From positions 744,001 through 808,000 of the forward strand of contig NZ_CP058909.1 in the NCBI RefSeq assembly GCF_013415905.1: DNA of 64,000 nucleotides. The letters run 5' to 3'. Positions 16,384 through 25,130 of this stretch are shown here, piece after piece. A program made the position numbers and the translations under genes. Source of the DNA: Halosimplex pelagicum (GTDB taxonomy: Archaea; Halobacteriota; Halobacteria; Halobacteriales; Haloarculaceae). Every line of letters begins with the position of its first letter. Position 1 is the stretch's first letter. The notes under the pieces are model-generated. The model had not been told where the DNA came from, did no database searches, and saw only the letters and a list, made by a program, of their open reading frames with translations.

Positions 16384-16527
16384 TGCCCGAGCCACTCCCG
16401 GACCCATCAAAATGCTTGGGTTTCCGCGGGTGGCGGCGGGGGCGGGGCGCGCGGGCGGGGACGGAAACCAGGGGCAGATGGAACGGAAGCCGAGGGGGTC
16501 TTTGGGCGCGGCCGCGAACCCGGCGAT

Positions 16528-17097
16528 ATGATCACGGTCGTCTCGGACACCCACGGCACCGACGGGCACCGACTCGAAGGGCGAACGCTGGAGGCCGTCC
16601 GCGAGGCGGAGTTGGTGATCCACGCCGGTGACTTCACGACGGAGGCGGTGCTCGACGCGTTCGAGGCGGAGGCCGGGAGCGAACACGGCGGCGAAAGCGA
16701 GCGGGCCGGACGCGAGGGGGACGGGGCGTTCGTCGCGGTGTACGGAAACAACGACGGCCCGGAGGTCCGGGGGCGGCTGACGGCGGAGCGGACCGTCGAG
16801 CACGGTGGAGTCCGGTTCGTCGTCGTTCACGGCCACGAACACGACGACACGTCGCTGTCGCTGCTGGGGCGCCAGGAGCGAGCGGACGTCGTCGTGGTCG
16901 GGCACTCCCACGAGCCAGGGCGGCGACGGGTAGGGGCGGTCACGGTCCTGAATCCGGGGAGTCACGCCGACCCGCGCTGGTCCCGTCCGGGCCACGCGGA
17001 GCTGGAGCCGACCGGGGAGGGCCCGACCGGTCGGCTGGTGGCGCCCGACGGGGAGGTCTTCGACGAGTTCGACCTCGCCGCCACGGAGCGGGAGTGA
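16528..17097 (+). CDS. YfcE/MJ0936-type metallophosphoesterase
   Basis: A 189-residue calcineurin-like phosphoesterase. Metal-binding motifs are complete: SDTHG near residues 6-10, HAGDFT near 32, YGNNDGPE near 72, VVHGHEH near 98 and VVGHSHEPG near 122, with the closing LNPGSHADPRW. This is the MJ0936/YfcE phosphodiesterase type, acting on small phosphodiester substrates in vitro. The biological substrate is unknown. The acidic insert between residues 47 and 66 is typical halophilic padding. Confidence 0.9.
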   Translation: MITVVSDTHGTDGHRLEGRTLEAVREAELVIHAGDFTTEAVLDAFEAEAGSEHGGESERAGREGDGAFVAVYGNNDGPEVRGRLTAERTVEHGGVRFVVVHGHEHDDTSLSLLGRQERADVVVVGHSHEPGRRRVGAVTVLNPGSHADPRWSRPGHAELEPTGEGPTGRLVAPDGEVFDEFDLAATERE

Positions 17098-17274
17098 CGG
17101 CGGACCGAAGCGGAGCGGGTCGAAGCGGAACGGCGGGGCGGCGCGCATTCGTCCTTTCGACGGGAACGGAAAAGTAGCCGGCGGAAAGTCAAACGGCTGT
17201 TTCAGTGTCTGAGGGCGCTCGAACCGTCGTCGGTCCGGGGCGGCGGCGTTCGCCCCCGGACGTGCCGGCGGTGC

Positions 17275-17907
17275 TCAGCCGCGGACGTACCAGACGGCGA
17301 AGGCGCCGACGAGTACGGCGGCGCCGCCGAGGAAGAAGAAGGCGCCCGGGCCGAGCCCTTCGACGAGGCCGGTGGAAGCGACCGCGCCGCCGGCTGGCGC
17401 CGGCGTGTGTGCGGCGGCGGCGGCGCCCTCGCCGGCCGCGTCGGAGCCGGCGCCCAGCGAGGGGAGGGCGTCGCCGCCGGTCAGCGCCGAGACGACGAGG
17501 CTGACGACGGCGAGCAGGCCGACGGCGCCGAGCAGCCGAGAGAGGGCGGTCCTGATGCTGGTCGACTTCTCCTGGTCGCCGGCGAAGATGACCAGCGGCT
17601 GGTCGGCCGGGGCGTAGACGTCCATCTCGCGGCCCTTCTGGGAGTAGGCCGTGTCGACGACTTCGACGGCGCCGGCGTCCTGCAGGTTCTCGAGGTGGTA
17701 CTGTGCGTTCTGCAACGAGGTGTCGACGCGCTCGGCGAGCTCCGCGGGCGGTGCGGGGGACTCGTGGAGTTCGCCGAGGAGGCGACGGGCGGTCTCCGAG
17801 GAGAGGGCAGAGAGGAGGTCGTCGGCGTCGTCGCTCTCGACGCCGACTACCCGCGGCTCCGCGTCCTCGGCCGCGGTGGTGTCGGGTTTGGAGGGCAGCA
17901 GCGACAT
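17275..17907 (-). CDS. Membrane-anchored winged-helix (ArsR-like) regulator
   Basis: A 210-residue protein with an N-terminal ArsR-like winged helix (about residues 25-100; recognition region VDTSLQNAQYHLENLQDAGA) followed by two membrane segments (about 120-142 and 185-207) separated by an Ala/Gly-rich loop. Such DNA-binding domains fused to membrane helices are common in haloarchaea and suggest regulation tied to a membrane signal. The ATG at 17907 is 25-30 bp from a TATA-like CTAATACTG, so the transcript is probably leaderless. A perfect 12-bp palindrome at 17944-17955 adjoins that promoter and may be its own operator. Target genes are unknown. Confidence 0.85.
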   Translation of the reverse strand: MSLLPSKPDTTAAEDAEPRVVGVESDDADDLLSALSSETARRLLGELHESPAPPAELAERVDTSLQNAQYHLENLQDAGAVEVVDTAYSQKGREMDVYAPADQPLVIFAGDQEKSTSIRTALSRLLGAVGLLAVVSLVVSALTGGDALPSLGAGSDAAGEGAAAAAHTPAPAGGAVASTGLVEGLGPGAFFFLGGAAVLVGAFAVWYVRG

Positions 17908-17943
17908 CTCACGTCGCGCTTTGCGCCCTTGCAGTATTAGTCT

Positions 17944-17955
17944 TGTCACGTGACA
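17944..17955. promoter_or_regulatory. Palindromic operator TGTCACGTGACA
   Basis: A perfect 12-bp inverted repeat immediately upstream of the TATA-like element of the winged-helix gene. Position next to the BRE/TATA region suggests that the regulator controls its own transcription here. Confidence 0.6.
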
Positions 17956-18107
17956 GGCGCGTTAGGTCCCGTTCGCGGCGGCTCGGCCGGCCGATCGGCG
18001 GTCGATCCCCACCGTCACCCGGTCGCTTCGGTCGCGGTCCCGTCGCCCCGCGGGTGGGGTGTGGCGGTGCCGAAACCTCTTTGACCGGTGGCGCGGTAGG
18101 CCGGCAC

Positions 18108-18260
18108 ATGCAGATCGGTGATCTGGTCTCGGGGTTCTTCGAGGACCCCGTCCTCGTGGCCATCGTCGCGATCCTCCTCGGGTTCGTCTTCCTCGTCTAC
18201 CTGTTCCTCCGCCGGACCGCACAGGGATTCAAACAGGGCATGGACCAGGGCCGGCAGTAG
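18108..18260 (+). CDS. Single-span small membrane protein
   Basis: A 50-residue protein, MQIGDLVSGFFEDPVLVAIV onward, with one membrane helix (about 14-34) followed by a basic RRTAQGFKQGMDQGRQ tail that should be cytoplasmic. Codon use and the compact start-helix-basic-tail plan suggest a real gene. Similar 50-residue proteins are annotated in haloarchaea without a known function. Confidence 0.7.
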   Translation: MQIGDLVSGFFEDPVLVAIVAILLGFVFLVYLFLRRTAQGFKQGMDQGRQ

Positions 18261-18292
18261 CGGCGTCGACACGTCGGTCCGCCCCCTATCGC

Positions 18293-19303
18293 TCACTCGA
18301 CCGCCCGCTCGACGCCCGACAGCGCCGCGTCGATGTCGTCGTCGTCCACGTCCCAGTGCGTACAGAAGCGCACGCGATACTCGCCGAAGGCCACGCAGCT
18401 GACCCCCTCGCGCTCGCAGGCGGCGACCACCTCGTCGGCGGGGTCGTCCGTCTCGGCGACGACGATGTTCGTCTCGGGTTCGGGCGCGTCGATCCCCGGG
18501 AGGGCGTCCAGCCCCGCAGCCAGCCGCCGGGCGCGCTCGTGGTCGGCGGCGAGCCGGTCGCGGTTCTCCAGCGCCCGGAGTCCGGGAGCGGCGAGGATGC
18601 CGGCCTGGCGCATCCCGCCGCCCATGAGCTTGCGGTGGCGGCGGGCGCGCTCGACGAACTCCTCGCTCCCCGCCAGCACGGAGCCGACGGGCGCGCCCAG
18701 GCCCTTCGAGAGACAGACCATCGCCGAGTCGACCTCGCGAGCGAGTCGCTCCGCGGGCGTGTCGAGCGCGGCGGCGGCGTTGAACAGCCGCGCCCCGTCG
18801 AGGTGGACCGGCACGTCGAGTTCGTGGGCGGCTGCGGCCGCGGCGTCGATGGTCTCGGAGGCGATGGCGGTGCCGCCCTTGCTATTGTGAGTGTTCTCCA
18901 GCGCGAGCAGGCCGGTGCCGGCGCGGTGGCCGTCCGCCGCGACGTGCGCCTCGCGGACCTGCTCGGGCGCGACCACGCCGCGGTCGTCGCCGTCGACGGG
19001 CCGGGCCTGGACGCCGGAGTGCTGGGCGACGCCGCCGAGTTCCCACTTGTAGACGTGGCTCTCGCGTTCGAGGATCGCCTCCTGGCCGCGCTCGGTGTGG
19101 GTGCGGACGGCGACCTGGTTGCCCATCGTGCCGGAGGGGACCAGCAGGGCGTCGCTGAAGCCCAGCACGTCGGCGACGCGGGCCTCCAGTTCGTTGACGG
19201 TCGGGTCCTCGCCGTACACGTCGTCGCCGACCTCGGCGTCGCGGGCGGCCTCGCGCATCGCGTCGTCGGGCTTCGTGACGGTGTCGCTGCGAAGGTCGAT
19301 CAT
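18293..19303 (-). CDS. ltaE: Low-specificity L-threonine aldolase
   Basis: A 336-residue fold-type I PLP enzyme. It begins MIDLRSDTVTKPDDAMREAA, the characteristic threonine-aldolase N-terminus. LENTHNSKGG, HLDGARLFNAA and CLSKGLGAPVGS (PLP lysine near residue 200) are all present. It should split threonine or allo-threonine to glycine and acetaldehyde. The family is well defined and the length normal. It stands alone between a small membrane-protein gene and a Tat-exported protein. Confidence 0.93.
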   Translation of the reverse strand: MIDLRSDTVTKPDDAMREAARDAEVGDDVYGEDPTVNELEARVADVLGFSDALLVPSGTMGNQVAVRTHTERGQEAILERESHVYKWELGGVAQHSGVQARPVDGDDRGVVAPEQVREAHVAADGHRAGTGLLALENTHNSKGGTAIASETIDAAAAAAHELDVPVHLDGARLFNAAAALDTPAERLAREVDSAMVCLSKGLGAPVGSVLAGSEEFVERARRHRKLMGGGMRQAGILAAPGLRALENRDRLAADHERARRLAAGLDALPGIDAPEPETNIVVAETDDPADEVVAACEREGVSCVAFGEYRVRFCTHWDVDDDDIDAALSGVERAVE

Positions 19304-19399
19304 GGCACCCCGTTGGCGCTCGCGGCGGAAATAGATGGCTCGGTCGGCTCGGAGGGCCGTCGGTCGGGCGGCGATCCCGTCGGACGCTCACCGTCGCCG

Positions 19400-20644
19400 T
19401 CAGTGCTGGGCGACCAGTTCCTCGGGCGTCCGCTCGCGGCCGTTGTAGTCGACGCGGAACGCCGCGTCGCCCCCGGTCCGGGCGAAGTCGGTCACGTCGC
19501 CGGTGACGGCGTAGGTGTCGCCGTAGCCGGTGTTGCCGGTGAACCCGCTGACGGTGACGGTGCCGTCGTCGTTCTCGACGACCTCGTCGTTGTCCGCCGC
19601 CGACCGCCTTGGCCCGGCGTTGGTGACCTTCCGAACGGTCCCGTCGACGGTGAACTCGTAGGCGACCTCGCCGGCCTCGGTCGCGACGACCGCGAGCAGG
19701 TCTGTCGCGGGCGCGGTGTCCTCGATGACCCGCCACTCGGACTCCCGGAGGAGGTAGTCGCCGTCCCCGCCGGTCTGGGTGAAGTCGGTGATCGCGCCAC
19801 CGACGGCGTACACGTCGCTGTAGCCCGGGTTCCCGGTCGTTCCCGTGACGGTCGTGGTGTCGCCGCCCGTCGAGATGTCGTCGTTGCCGCCGGGGGAGGC
19901 GCCGCGGCGGTCCGAGAGCGTGACCGCCCGGACCGGGCCGTCGACGGTGAACTCGTAGTCGACCGCGCCCTCGGACGCTCCCATCACCTCGACGAGTCGC
20001 TCCTGGGGGGTGGCCTTCCCGAGCAGGTACTGCTCGGCGGCGGGGTTTCGGATGTAGTGGCTCACGTAGCCGAGGTCGTGGAACATCTCGATGGCCTCGA
20101 CGACCTTGCCCGCGTGCTCGCCGGTGCCCCGGTAGACGCCGGTGATGCCGTCCGGCGTCTGCGGGTCCAGGTGGACCTTCTCCTGGCTCGTCCCGTCGAC
20201 GAAGTGCAGGTCGACCTGCGAGATCAGCTCCCCGGGATAGGTGTCGGTCTCCAGGAACTGCCCCGGCCGGACGGTCGCCCGCGAGTCGGTGAACGTGACC
20301 GACTTCCCGCCGGGGTCGCAGTCGGTCGCGTCGTTCGTCCTCGTCCACTCGTTGCCGTCGCCGTCGTGCAGCGTCACCGACTCGACGACGCGCCCGGGCG
20401 CGCCGAAGGTCTCGGGCGCCCCCTCGTCGATGTAGACGACGCTCCCGTCTTCGAAGACCACCCGCGCGCCGAAGGCGCTCCCCCAGTCGTCGACCCTGAC
20501 GGTCGAACACTCGATCGTCAGGGTCGGCTCGACGGTTTCGCCCGTTGCGGCCGCCGTTGCGCCCGTTGCAACCGCCGAGAGCGCCCCCAGCGCGCTCGAC
20601 GCGAGGAACGTCCGTCTCGTGTTCCGCAGTGGTCGGTCCGTCAT
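19400..20644 (-). CDS. Tat-exported protein with internal duplication
   Basis: A 414-residue protein with a twin-arginine signal (NTRRTFLASSALGALSAV, cleavage near residue 35) and no C-terminal anchor. The C-terminal third contains two copies of a module of about 85 residues, each starting YEFTVDG.VR.VT and ending GD.TDFA/TQTGGD, with a shared GNPGYSDVYAV / GNTGYGDTYAV core. The N-terminal 200 residues include an EDGSVVYIDEGAPETFG strand and a TYPGELISQVDLHFVDGT segment. No enzyme motif is recognised. A TATA-like AAATAG about 28 bp upstream suggests a leaderless transcript. Probably secreted in folded form and possibly carbohydrate- or surface-binding, but that is speculation. Confidence 0.85.
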   Translation of the reverse strand: MTDRPLRNTRRTFLASSALGALSAVATGATAAATGETVEPTLTIECSTVRVDDWGSAFGARVVFEDGSVVYIDEGAPETFGAPGRVVESVTLHDGDGNEWTRTNDATDCDPGGKSVTFTDSRATVRPGQFLETDTYPGELISQVDLHFVDGTSQEKVHLDPQTPDGITGVYRGTGEHAGKVVEAIEMFHDLGYVSHYIRNPAAEQYLLGKATPQERLVEVMGASEGAVDYEFTVDGPVRAVTLSDRRGASPGGNDDISTGGDTTTVTGTTGNPGYSDVYAVGGAITDFTQTGGDGDYLLRESEWRVIEDTAPATDLLAVVATEAGEVAYEFTVDGTVRKVTNAGPRRSAADNDEVVENDDGTVTVSGFTGNTGYGDTYAVTGDVTDFARTGGDAAFRVDYNGRERTPEELVAQH

Positions 20645-20830
20645 AGCACGCTCTCCGGTAGGGGGAACGCCCTATTTCGTTATAGACACCGAACTTCCGG
20701 TAAGCGCGGGCTATCGACCCCGCGCTTTCACCGGGTCGCGACGCTACCGTCCCGGCACGGCCGGGCGCCATATGTGCCTCGGTACCTTGTCACAAATTAG
20801 CATTTTACGCTTCGGCTATACGTTCCGAAC

Positions 20831-21895
20831 GTGACTTCGCTGCCCGACCACTACGAGACCGTCCGCGAACGCGACGACTACGAACCGATCGAGGGGGCCG
20901 TCGGTCCGGTCCCGGCCGCCGAGCGGCGGCGGTTCGTCGCCGTCGACGACGAGGGCGTCCTGACCCGAACGGACGAGCGGTCGACGCTCGTCGCGACCGG
21001 CGTCGGGATGACCGGCCCGCCCCACCTGGGGACGGTCGGCCAGTTCTTGACTGCGGTCGCGCTGCAGGAGGCGGGCCTGGACGTGCAGTTCGTGATCGCC
21101 GACCTGGAGCCGTATCACAGCGGCGCGTCGCTCGACCGGGTGCGGGCGCTCGCCGAGCGCTACCGCGCGTTCGCGCTCGACCTGGGCTTCGACCCCGAGC
21201 GGGGCCGTCTCCGCACCCAGCGCGAGGCGACCGACGTGATGCGGACCGCCCAGCTGCTGGCGCCGTACTACGACCCCGAAGCGTGGACTCCGGCGGACGG
21301 CAGCGGCGAGCGTCCGCCGACCGACTGGGAGCGGGCCGTCCGTGAAGCCTACGAGGCGGCCGACGGGGAACGCGGACCGGCGACCGCCGCGGTCGAGCGT
21401 TCGGGACCGACCTCCGACGCCGCCGATATCCACAGCGCCGTCCTCCACGGCGTCGACTTCCTCCACCCGCTGTACGCCGGCGACTACGAACGGCTGGTCC
21501 TCCAGTTCGGGGTCGACGAGCGCCACCTCGCCCGGATGGCGCGGCGGTTCCGCGACGCCGCACCCGTGGAGGGCGGCGTCGCGGGGCTGTACACCCGGAT
21601 GCTCCCCGGCTTCGACGGGACGCCGAAGATGGCGAAGTCGATCCCGGGATCGGGCGTCTCGCTCGCGATGGCTCCCGCCGAGATCCGCGAGCGGATCGCG
21701 GGCGATCCGGGCGGCGACCCCGCGACCTCGCCGGTGTTCCAGGCGATGTGTCTGGCCTCGCGCTACGACGCCGAGCGACTGGAGCGGCTGGAGCGCGCGT
21801 GCGAGACGGGCGGCGAGGAATGGGCGCGAGCGCGGGACGAGTACGCCGAGTTCGTCGTCGGGTTGGCCGAGCGGTGGCGGGCGACCGCCGACTGA
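20831..21895 (+). CDS. Class I aminoacyl-tRNA synthetase-like protein (TrpS/TyrS family)
   Basis: A 354-residue protein starting at GTG 20831; a TATA-like CATTTTAC sits about 26 bp upstream. The HIGH-equivalent GPPHLGTVGQF is near residues 61-71 and the KMSKS-equivalent GTPKMAKSIPGSG near 263-275, so the ATP site appears complete. The rest resembles tryptophanyl/tyrosyl-tRNA synthetases of class Ic, with QFGVDERHLARMARRF in the usual helix. It looks shorter than a canonical archaeal TrpRS, and a recognisable anticodon-binding extension is missing. It is therefore likely a paralogue with an altered or accessory role. Substrate identity is undetermined. Confidence 0.82.
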   Translation: MTSLPDHYETVRERDDYEPIEGAVGPVPAAERRRFVAVDDEGVLTRTDERSTLVATGVGMTGPPHLGTVGQFLTAVALQEAGLDVQFVIADLEPYHSGASLDRVRALAERYRAFALDLGFDPERGRLRTQREATDVMRTAQLLAPYYDPEAWTPADGSGERPPTDWERAVREAYEAADGERGPATAAVERSGPTSDAADIHSAVLHGVDFLHPLYAGDYERLVLQFGVDERHLARMARRFRDAAPVEGGVAGLYTRMLPGFDGTPKMAKSIPGSGVSLAMAPAEIRERIAGDPGGDPATSPVFQAMCLASRYDAERLERLERACETGGEEWARARDEYAEFVVGLAERWRATAD

Positions 21896-21905
21896 GACCG
21901 GCCGG

Positions 21906-22871
21906 TCAGCCCCCGAGGAGCGCGCGGAGGGCGACCGACTGGGCGGCGACGCCCGCGAGCGCGTACGCCCCGTACACGACCGCCGGACCGAGCAGCGACT
22001 CGGTGTCGGCGTAGACGTACGCCGCGACGCCGACGAGGACGACCCGGGTGGCCGCCGTCAGGCCCTCCCAGGGCAGGTCGACGCCCTGCCAGAACGCGAC
22101 GGTCGCGAGCGCGACCGCCGCCACGACCGGGGCGGCCGCCGCCGCGCGGACGCGCCGGTCGTCGACGCGCTCGGCGGCGTAGACGGCGAGGGCCAGCGCG
22201 GCGACGACGAGCACTGCGACCCCGGCGCGGGCGGCGGACACGTCCAGCCACGGCCCGCCGCGGACGGCGCCGAACGAGGGACCGAACCGCGGCGTCGCGA
22301 AGTACGCGCTCAGCAGCGTCGTCGCCGCGACCGCCCGCTCGCGGCCGACAGCCCGCCGGAGCAGTCCCTGGACGAGCCCGTGATACAGCACGGCCATCCC
22401 CGCGACGAACACCGCGAGGAAGACCAGCGTCCGACCGGCCAGCTGGCCGGGGAGTCCCGTCACCCCCGCCGCGACGTCCCCGCTCGCGATCCCGTAGCTG
22501 GCCGCGGCGGGGACGACCGGGAGCACCGCGAGGACGGCCGCCCCGAGCGTCGCGAGCCCGACGAGGCCCGCGGCGTCCCGCTCGGGGGTTGACAGGGGAA
22601 GCGGGAGGTCCCGCTCGGACGCGGCGACGGCGGCGAGAGCGCCCAGCCCGCCCAGCACGAGCAGGCCCTGCACGGCCGCACGGGCCAGGCGTGGGTCGAT
22701 GCCGGTCGACGCGCCGACCGCGTCCTCGACCGGCCGGACGACGGCGTCGGTCAGGTTCACGTACGCTTCGAGCGCGACGAGCGCCGCGACGACGACGGCC
22801 AGCTCGACGACGGCCGAACGCCGGTCGACGCCGCGGAGGCCGCGAACGGAGGGCGTCCGACTGCGACTCAT
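21906..22871 (-). CDS. Multi-span membrane protein, CPBP-like without catalytic glutamates
   Basis: A 321-residue protein with seven or eight hydrophobic segments, starting at ATG 22871. The stretch VLYHGLVQGLLRRAVG aligns by eye with the EExxFRGLLQ motif of CPBP (CAAX/bacteriocin-processing) intramembrane proteases, and ESLLGPAVVYGAYALAG with the last His-containing motif. The tandem glutamates and the histidine are absent. If the relation is real this is a non-catalytic member. Otherwise it is an uncharacterised membrane protein. It converges on the aaRS-like gene (stop codons 10 bp apart) and diverges from an aminopeptidase. Confidence 0.7.
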   Translation of the reverse strand: MSRSRTPSVRGLRGVDRRSAVVELAVVVAALVALEAYVNLTDAVVRPVEDAVGASTGIDPRLARAAVQGLLVLGGLGALAAVAASERDLPLPLSTPERDAAGLVGLATLGAAVLAVLPVVPAAASYGIASGDVAAGVTGLPGQLAGRTLVFLAVFVAGMAVLYHGLVQGLLRRAVGRERAVAATTLLSAYFATPRFGPSFGAVRGGPWLDVSAARAGVAVLVVAALALAVYAAERVDDRRVRAAAAAPVVAAVALATVAFWQGVDLPWEGLTAATRVVLVGVAAYVYADTESLLGPAVVYGAYALAGVAAQSVALRALLGG

Positions 22872-22959
22872 GGACACAGATGTAACCCAGGCTGTAATAA
22901 AACGTGTCCCGCGGCCGGACGACGAAACCGGTTTGGCGCGGGCGAGCGACGGCTTCCGC

Positions 22960-24054
22960 ATGGACGCACGCGTTCGCGAACACGCCGAGATAATCTGTGA
23001 CCACTCCGTCGACCTGACGGCGGGCGACCAGGTCGTCATCGACGCTCACCCCGAGGCCGAGGACCTCGTGACCGCCCTCCACGAGATAATCGCCGACCGC
23101 GGCGCCTACCCCCTCGTGATCCAGGACCGGATGGGCAAGCGCTTCCGGCGAGCCTTCCTGCGCAACCACGACGGCGACTTCGAGCTCCCGGACCACCAGA
23201 TGGCGCTGTACGAGGAGATGGACGTGTACATCGTCGTTCGGGGGAGCGACAACGTCACCCAGACCAGCGACGTGGACCCCGAGGTGTCGACCGCCTACGA
23301 GGCCGCGGTCCAGCCCCTGCTGGCCGAGCGGCTCTCGAAGCGCTGGTGTCTCACTCAGTACCCAGCGCCCGCCAACGCCCAGCTCGCCCAGCAGAGCACC
23401 GAGGGCTTCGAGAACTTCGTCTGGGACGCCATCCTGCGCGACTGGGACGAGCAACGCGAGTTCCAGGCCCAGATGGTCGAGATCATGGACGACGCCGAGG
23501 AGGTGCGGATCGTCTCCGGCGACTCGACGGACGTGACCATGAGCGTCGCGGGCAACCCCACGCTCAACGACTACGGCGAGCGCAACCTCCCCGGCGGCGA
23601 GGTGTTCACCGCCCCCGTCCCCGACTCCGTCGAGGGCGAGGTCTACTTCGACAAACCCCTCTACCACCAGGGCCGGGAGGTGACCGACGTGTACTGCAAG
23701 TTCGAGGACGGGAACGTGGTCGAACACGCCGCGGGGAAGAACGAGGACGTGCTGACGAACGTGCTGGAGACCGACGAGGGGTCGAACCGCCTCGGCGAAC
23801 TCGGGATCGGGATGAACCGCGCCATCGACGAGTTCACCTACAACATGCTGTTCGACGAGAAGATGGGCGACACCGTCCACATGGCGGTCGGGCGCGCCTA
23901 CGACGACACCGTCGGCGAGGGCAACGAGCAGAACGACTCGGCCGTCCACGTCGACATGATCGTCGACATGAGCGACGAGTCGTTCATCGAGGTCGACGGC
24001 GAGGTCGTCCAGCGCAACGGCACGTTCCGGTTCGAGGACGGCTTCGAGGGATAG
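22960..24054 (+). CDS. M29 family aminopeptidase
   Basis: A 364-residue metallo-aminopeptidase of the M29 (AmpS/thermophilic aminopeptidase) family, starting MDARVREHAEIICDHSVDLT. The C-terminal metal site is complete: GIGMN, then FDEKMGDTVHMAVG (Glu and His) and DSAVHVDMIVDMS (His and Asp). Upstream NYG.RNLPGGEVF and the KNED region are also family features. It should remove N-terminal residues from peptides with dinuclear cobalt or zinc. A clear paralogue is encoded at 49963-51039. The ATG at 22960 is chosen since the homologous start occurs in the paralogue (MDDRVRRHAEILVDH). Confidence 0.92.
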   Translation: MDARVREHAEIICDHSVDLTAGDQVVIDAHPEAEDLVTALHEIIADRGAYPLVIQDRMGKRFRRAFLRNHDGDFELPDHQMALYEEMDVYIVVRGSDNVTQTSDVDPEVSTAYEAAVQPLLAERLSKRWCLTQYPAPANAQLAQQSTEGFENFVWDAILRDWDEQREFQAQMVEIMDDAEEVRIVSGDSTDVTMSVAGNPTLNDYGERNLPGGEVFTAPVPDSVEGEVYFDKPLYHQGREVTDVYCKFEDGNVVEHAAGKNEDVLTNVLETDEGSNRLGELGIGMNRAIDEFTYNMLFDEKMGDTVHMAVGRAYDDTVGEGNEQNDSAVHVDMIVDMSDESFIEVDGEVVQRNGTFRFEDGFEG

Positions 24055-24092
24055 ACCCGGTCGGAACCCGTCGACGGTCGCGCGAGCGGCGG

Positions 24093-25130
24093 TCAGTCCC
24101 GCCGGCTCGCCGTGAGCAGCGCCGTCGCGAGCACCGCGAGGAGGCCGACGGCCACACCGAATCCGGGGCCGGACCCGGTCGTCGCCGACGGTTGCGTCCG
24201 CTCGGCGGTGCCGATCGTCTCGGTCGACGGGGACGGCGATTCGGTCGCCGCGGGCGCGTCCGCGGTCGTCGGCGTCGGGGACGGAGTCGGTGCTGGCGTC
24301 TGCGTCGCGACGGTATCGGTCGCTGGGGTTAGAGTCGGGGTCGGGGTCTGACCGGCGACGGTCGCCGCGTCGTAGATGGTCGATCCGTCCACCGGGATCG
24401 GTCTGTCGCGTTCCGGGGAGTCCCAGCGTTCGTCGCCGTCACTGTCGCGGTGTAGTACCGCGACCAGCGTCTCGTTTCCGCGGACCGGGCGGTCGAAGTC
24501 GACGGAGACGTTCTCGTGCGCTCCGGCGCGGAGGTAGTCGCTGGCGCCGAGGACCGACCCGTTCGCGCTCCCCTGGCGGACGGAGACGAACCCGCCGTCG
24601 GAGAGCACCACGCTGTCGACGACGACCGTCCGGCCGGGCGACTCGACCCGCTGGTCGGCGAACGTGACCGAACCCGGGTCGTAGGTGAGCATCATCCCGT
24701 CGTAGCGCGGACTGATCCGGGTCCCGTTCCGGGAGACCCAGGCGGTGAACCGGAGCCCGGACCCCTCGTCGGCGAACGCGTCCGTCGTCACCGCGAAGGT
24801 GCCGTCCTCCCGGACGCTCACGTCGAAGGCGACGTTCTCCGTATCCTTCCGGACGTGGACCGTCAGGTTCGTTCCGGGGGCCACGTTCGTCTCGCCGCCG
24901 ATGGTCTGTCGCGGGCCGTTCTTCAGGGTCACCTCTCCGCCGCGGTTCGTCTCCAGCGTCGCGTTGGCGCCGTCGGGGGTCGTCGCTTCCGGGGCTCCGT
25001 GGCTGTCGACAGCGTCTGCCGGAACTGAACCGGCGACCGCGACTGCGCCGGGGACCGCTGTCGCGGTCGCCAGCGCCGCGAACAGGAGCGCCGCGACGGC
25101 CGTCCCGAACGGATGGCTCACCGTTGTCAC
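24093..25130 (-). CDS. Secreted surface protein with PGF-CTERM-like anchor
   Basis: About 345 residues. No ATG fits, so a GTG at 25130 (or 25121) is proposed, just before a hydrophobic signal peptide (HPFGTAVAALLFAALATATA). The body is beta-rich with repeated (V/N)VDSVVLSDGGFVSV and VSVDFDRPVRGNETLVAVLH segments, as in the haloarchaeal DUF7282 type. Thr/Pro-rich linker TPTPTLTPATDTVATQTPAP follows. The end is GPGFGVAVGLLAVLATALLT plus a basic tail, the PGF-CTERM signal processed by archaeosortase A. The protein is thus expected on the cell surface, lipid-anchored and probably glycosylated in the Thr-rich linker. The start codon is uncertain. Confidence 0.82.
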   Translation of the reverse strand: MTTVSHPFGTAVAALLFAALATATAVPGAVAVAGSVPADAVDSHGAPEATTPDGANATLETNRGGEVTLKNGPRQTIGGETNVAPGTNLTVHVRKDTENVAFDVSVREDGTFAVTTDAFADEGSGLRFTAWVSRNGTRISPRYDGMMLTYDPGSVTFADQRVESPGRTVVVDSVVLSDGGFVSVRQGSANGSVLGASDYLRAGAHENVSVDFDRPVRGNETLVAVLHRDSDGDERWDSPERDRPIPVDGSTIYDAATVAGQTPTPTLTPATDTVATQTPAPTPSPTPTTADAPAATESPSPSTETIGTAERTQPSATTGSGPGFGVAVGLLAVLATALLTASRRD

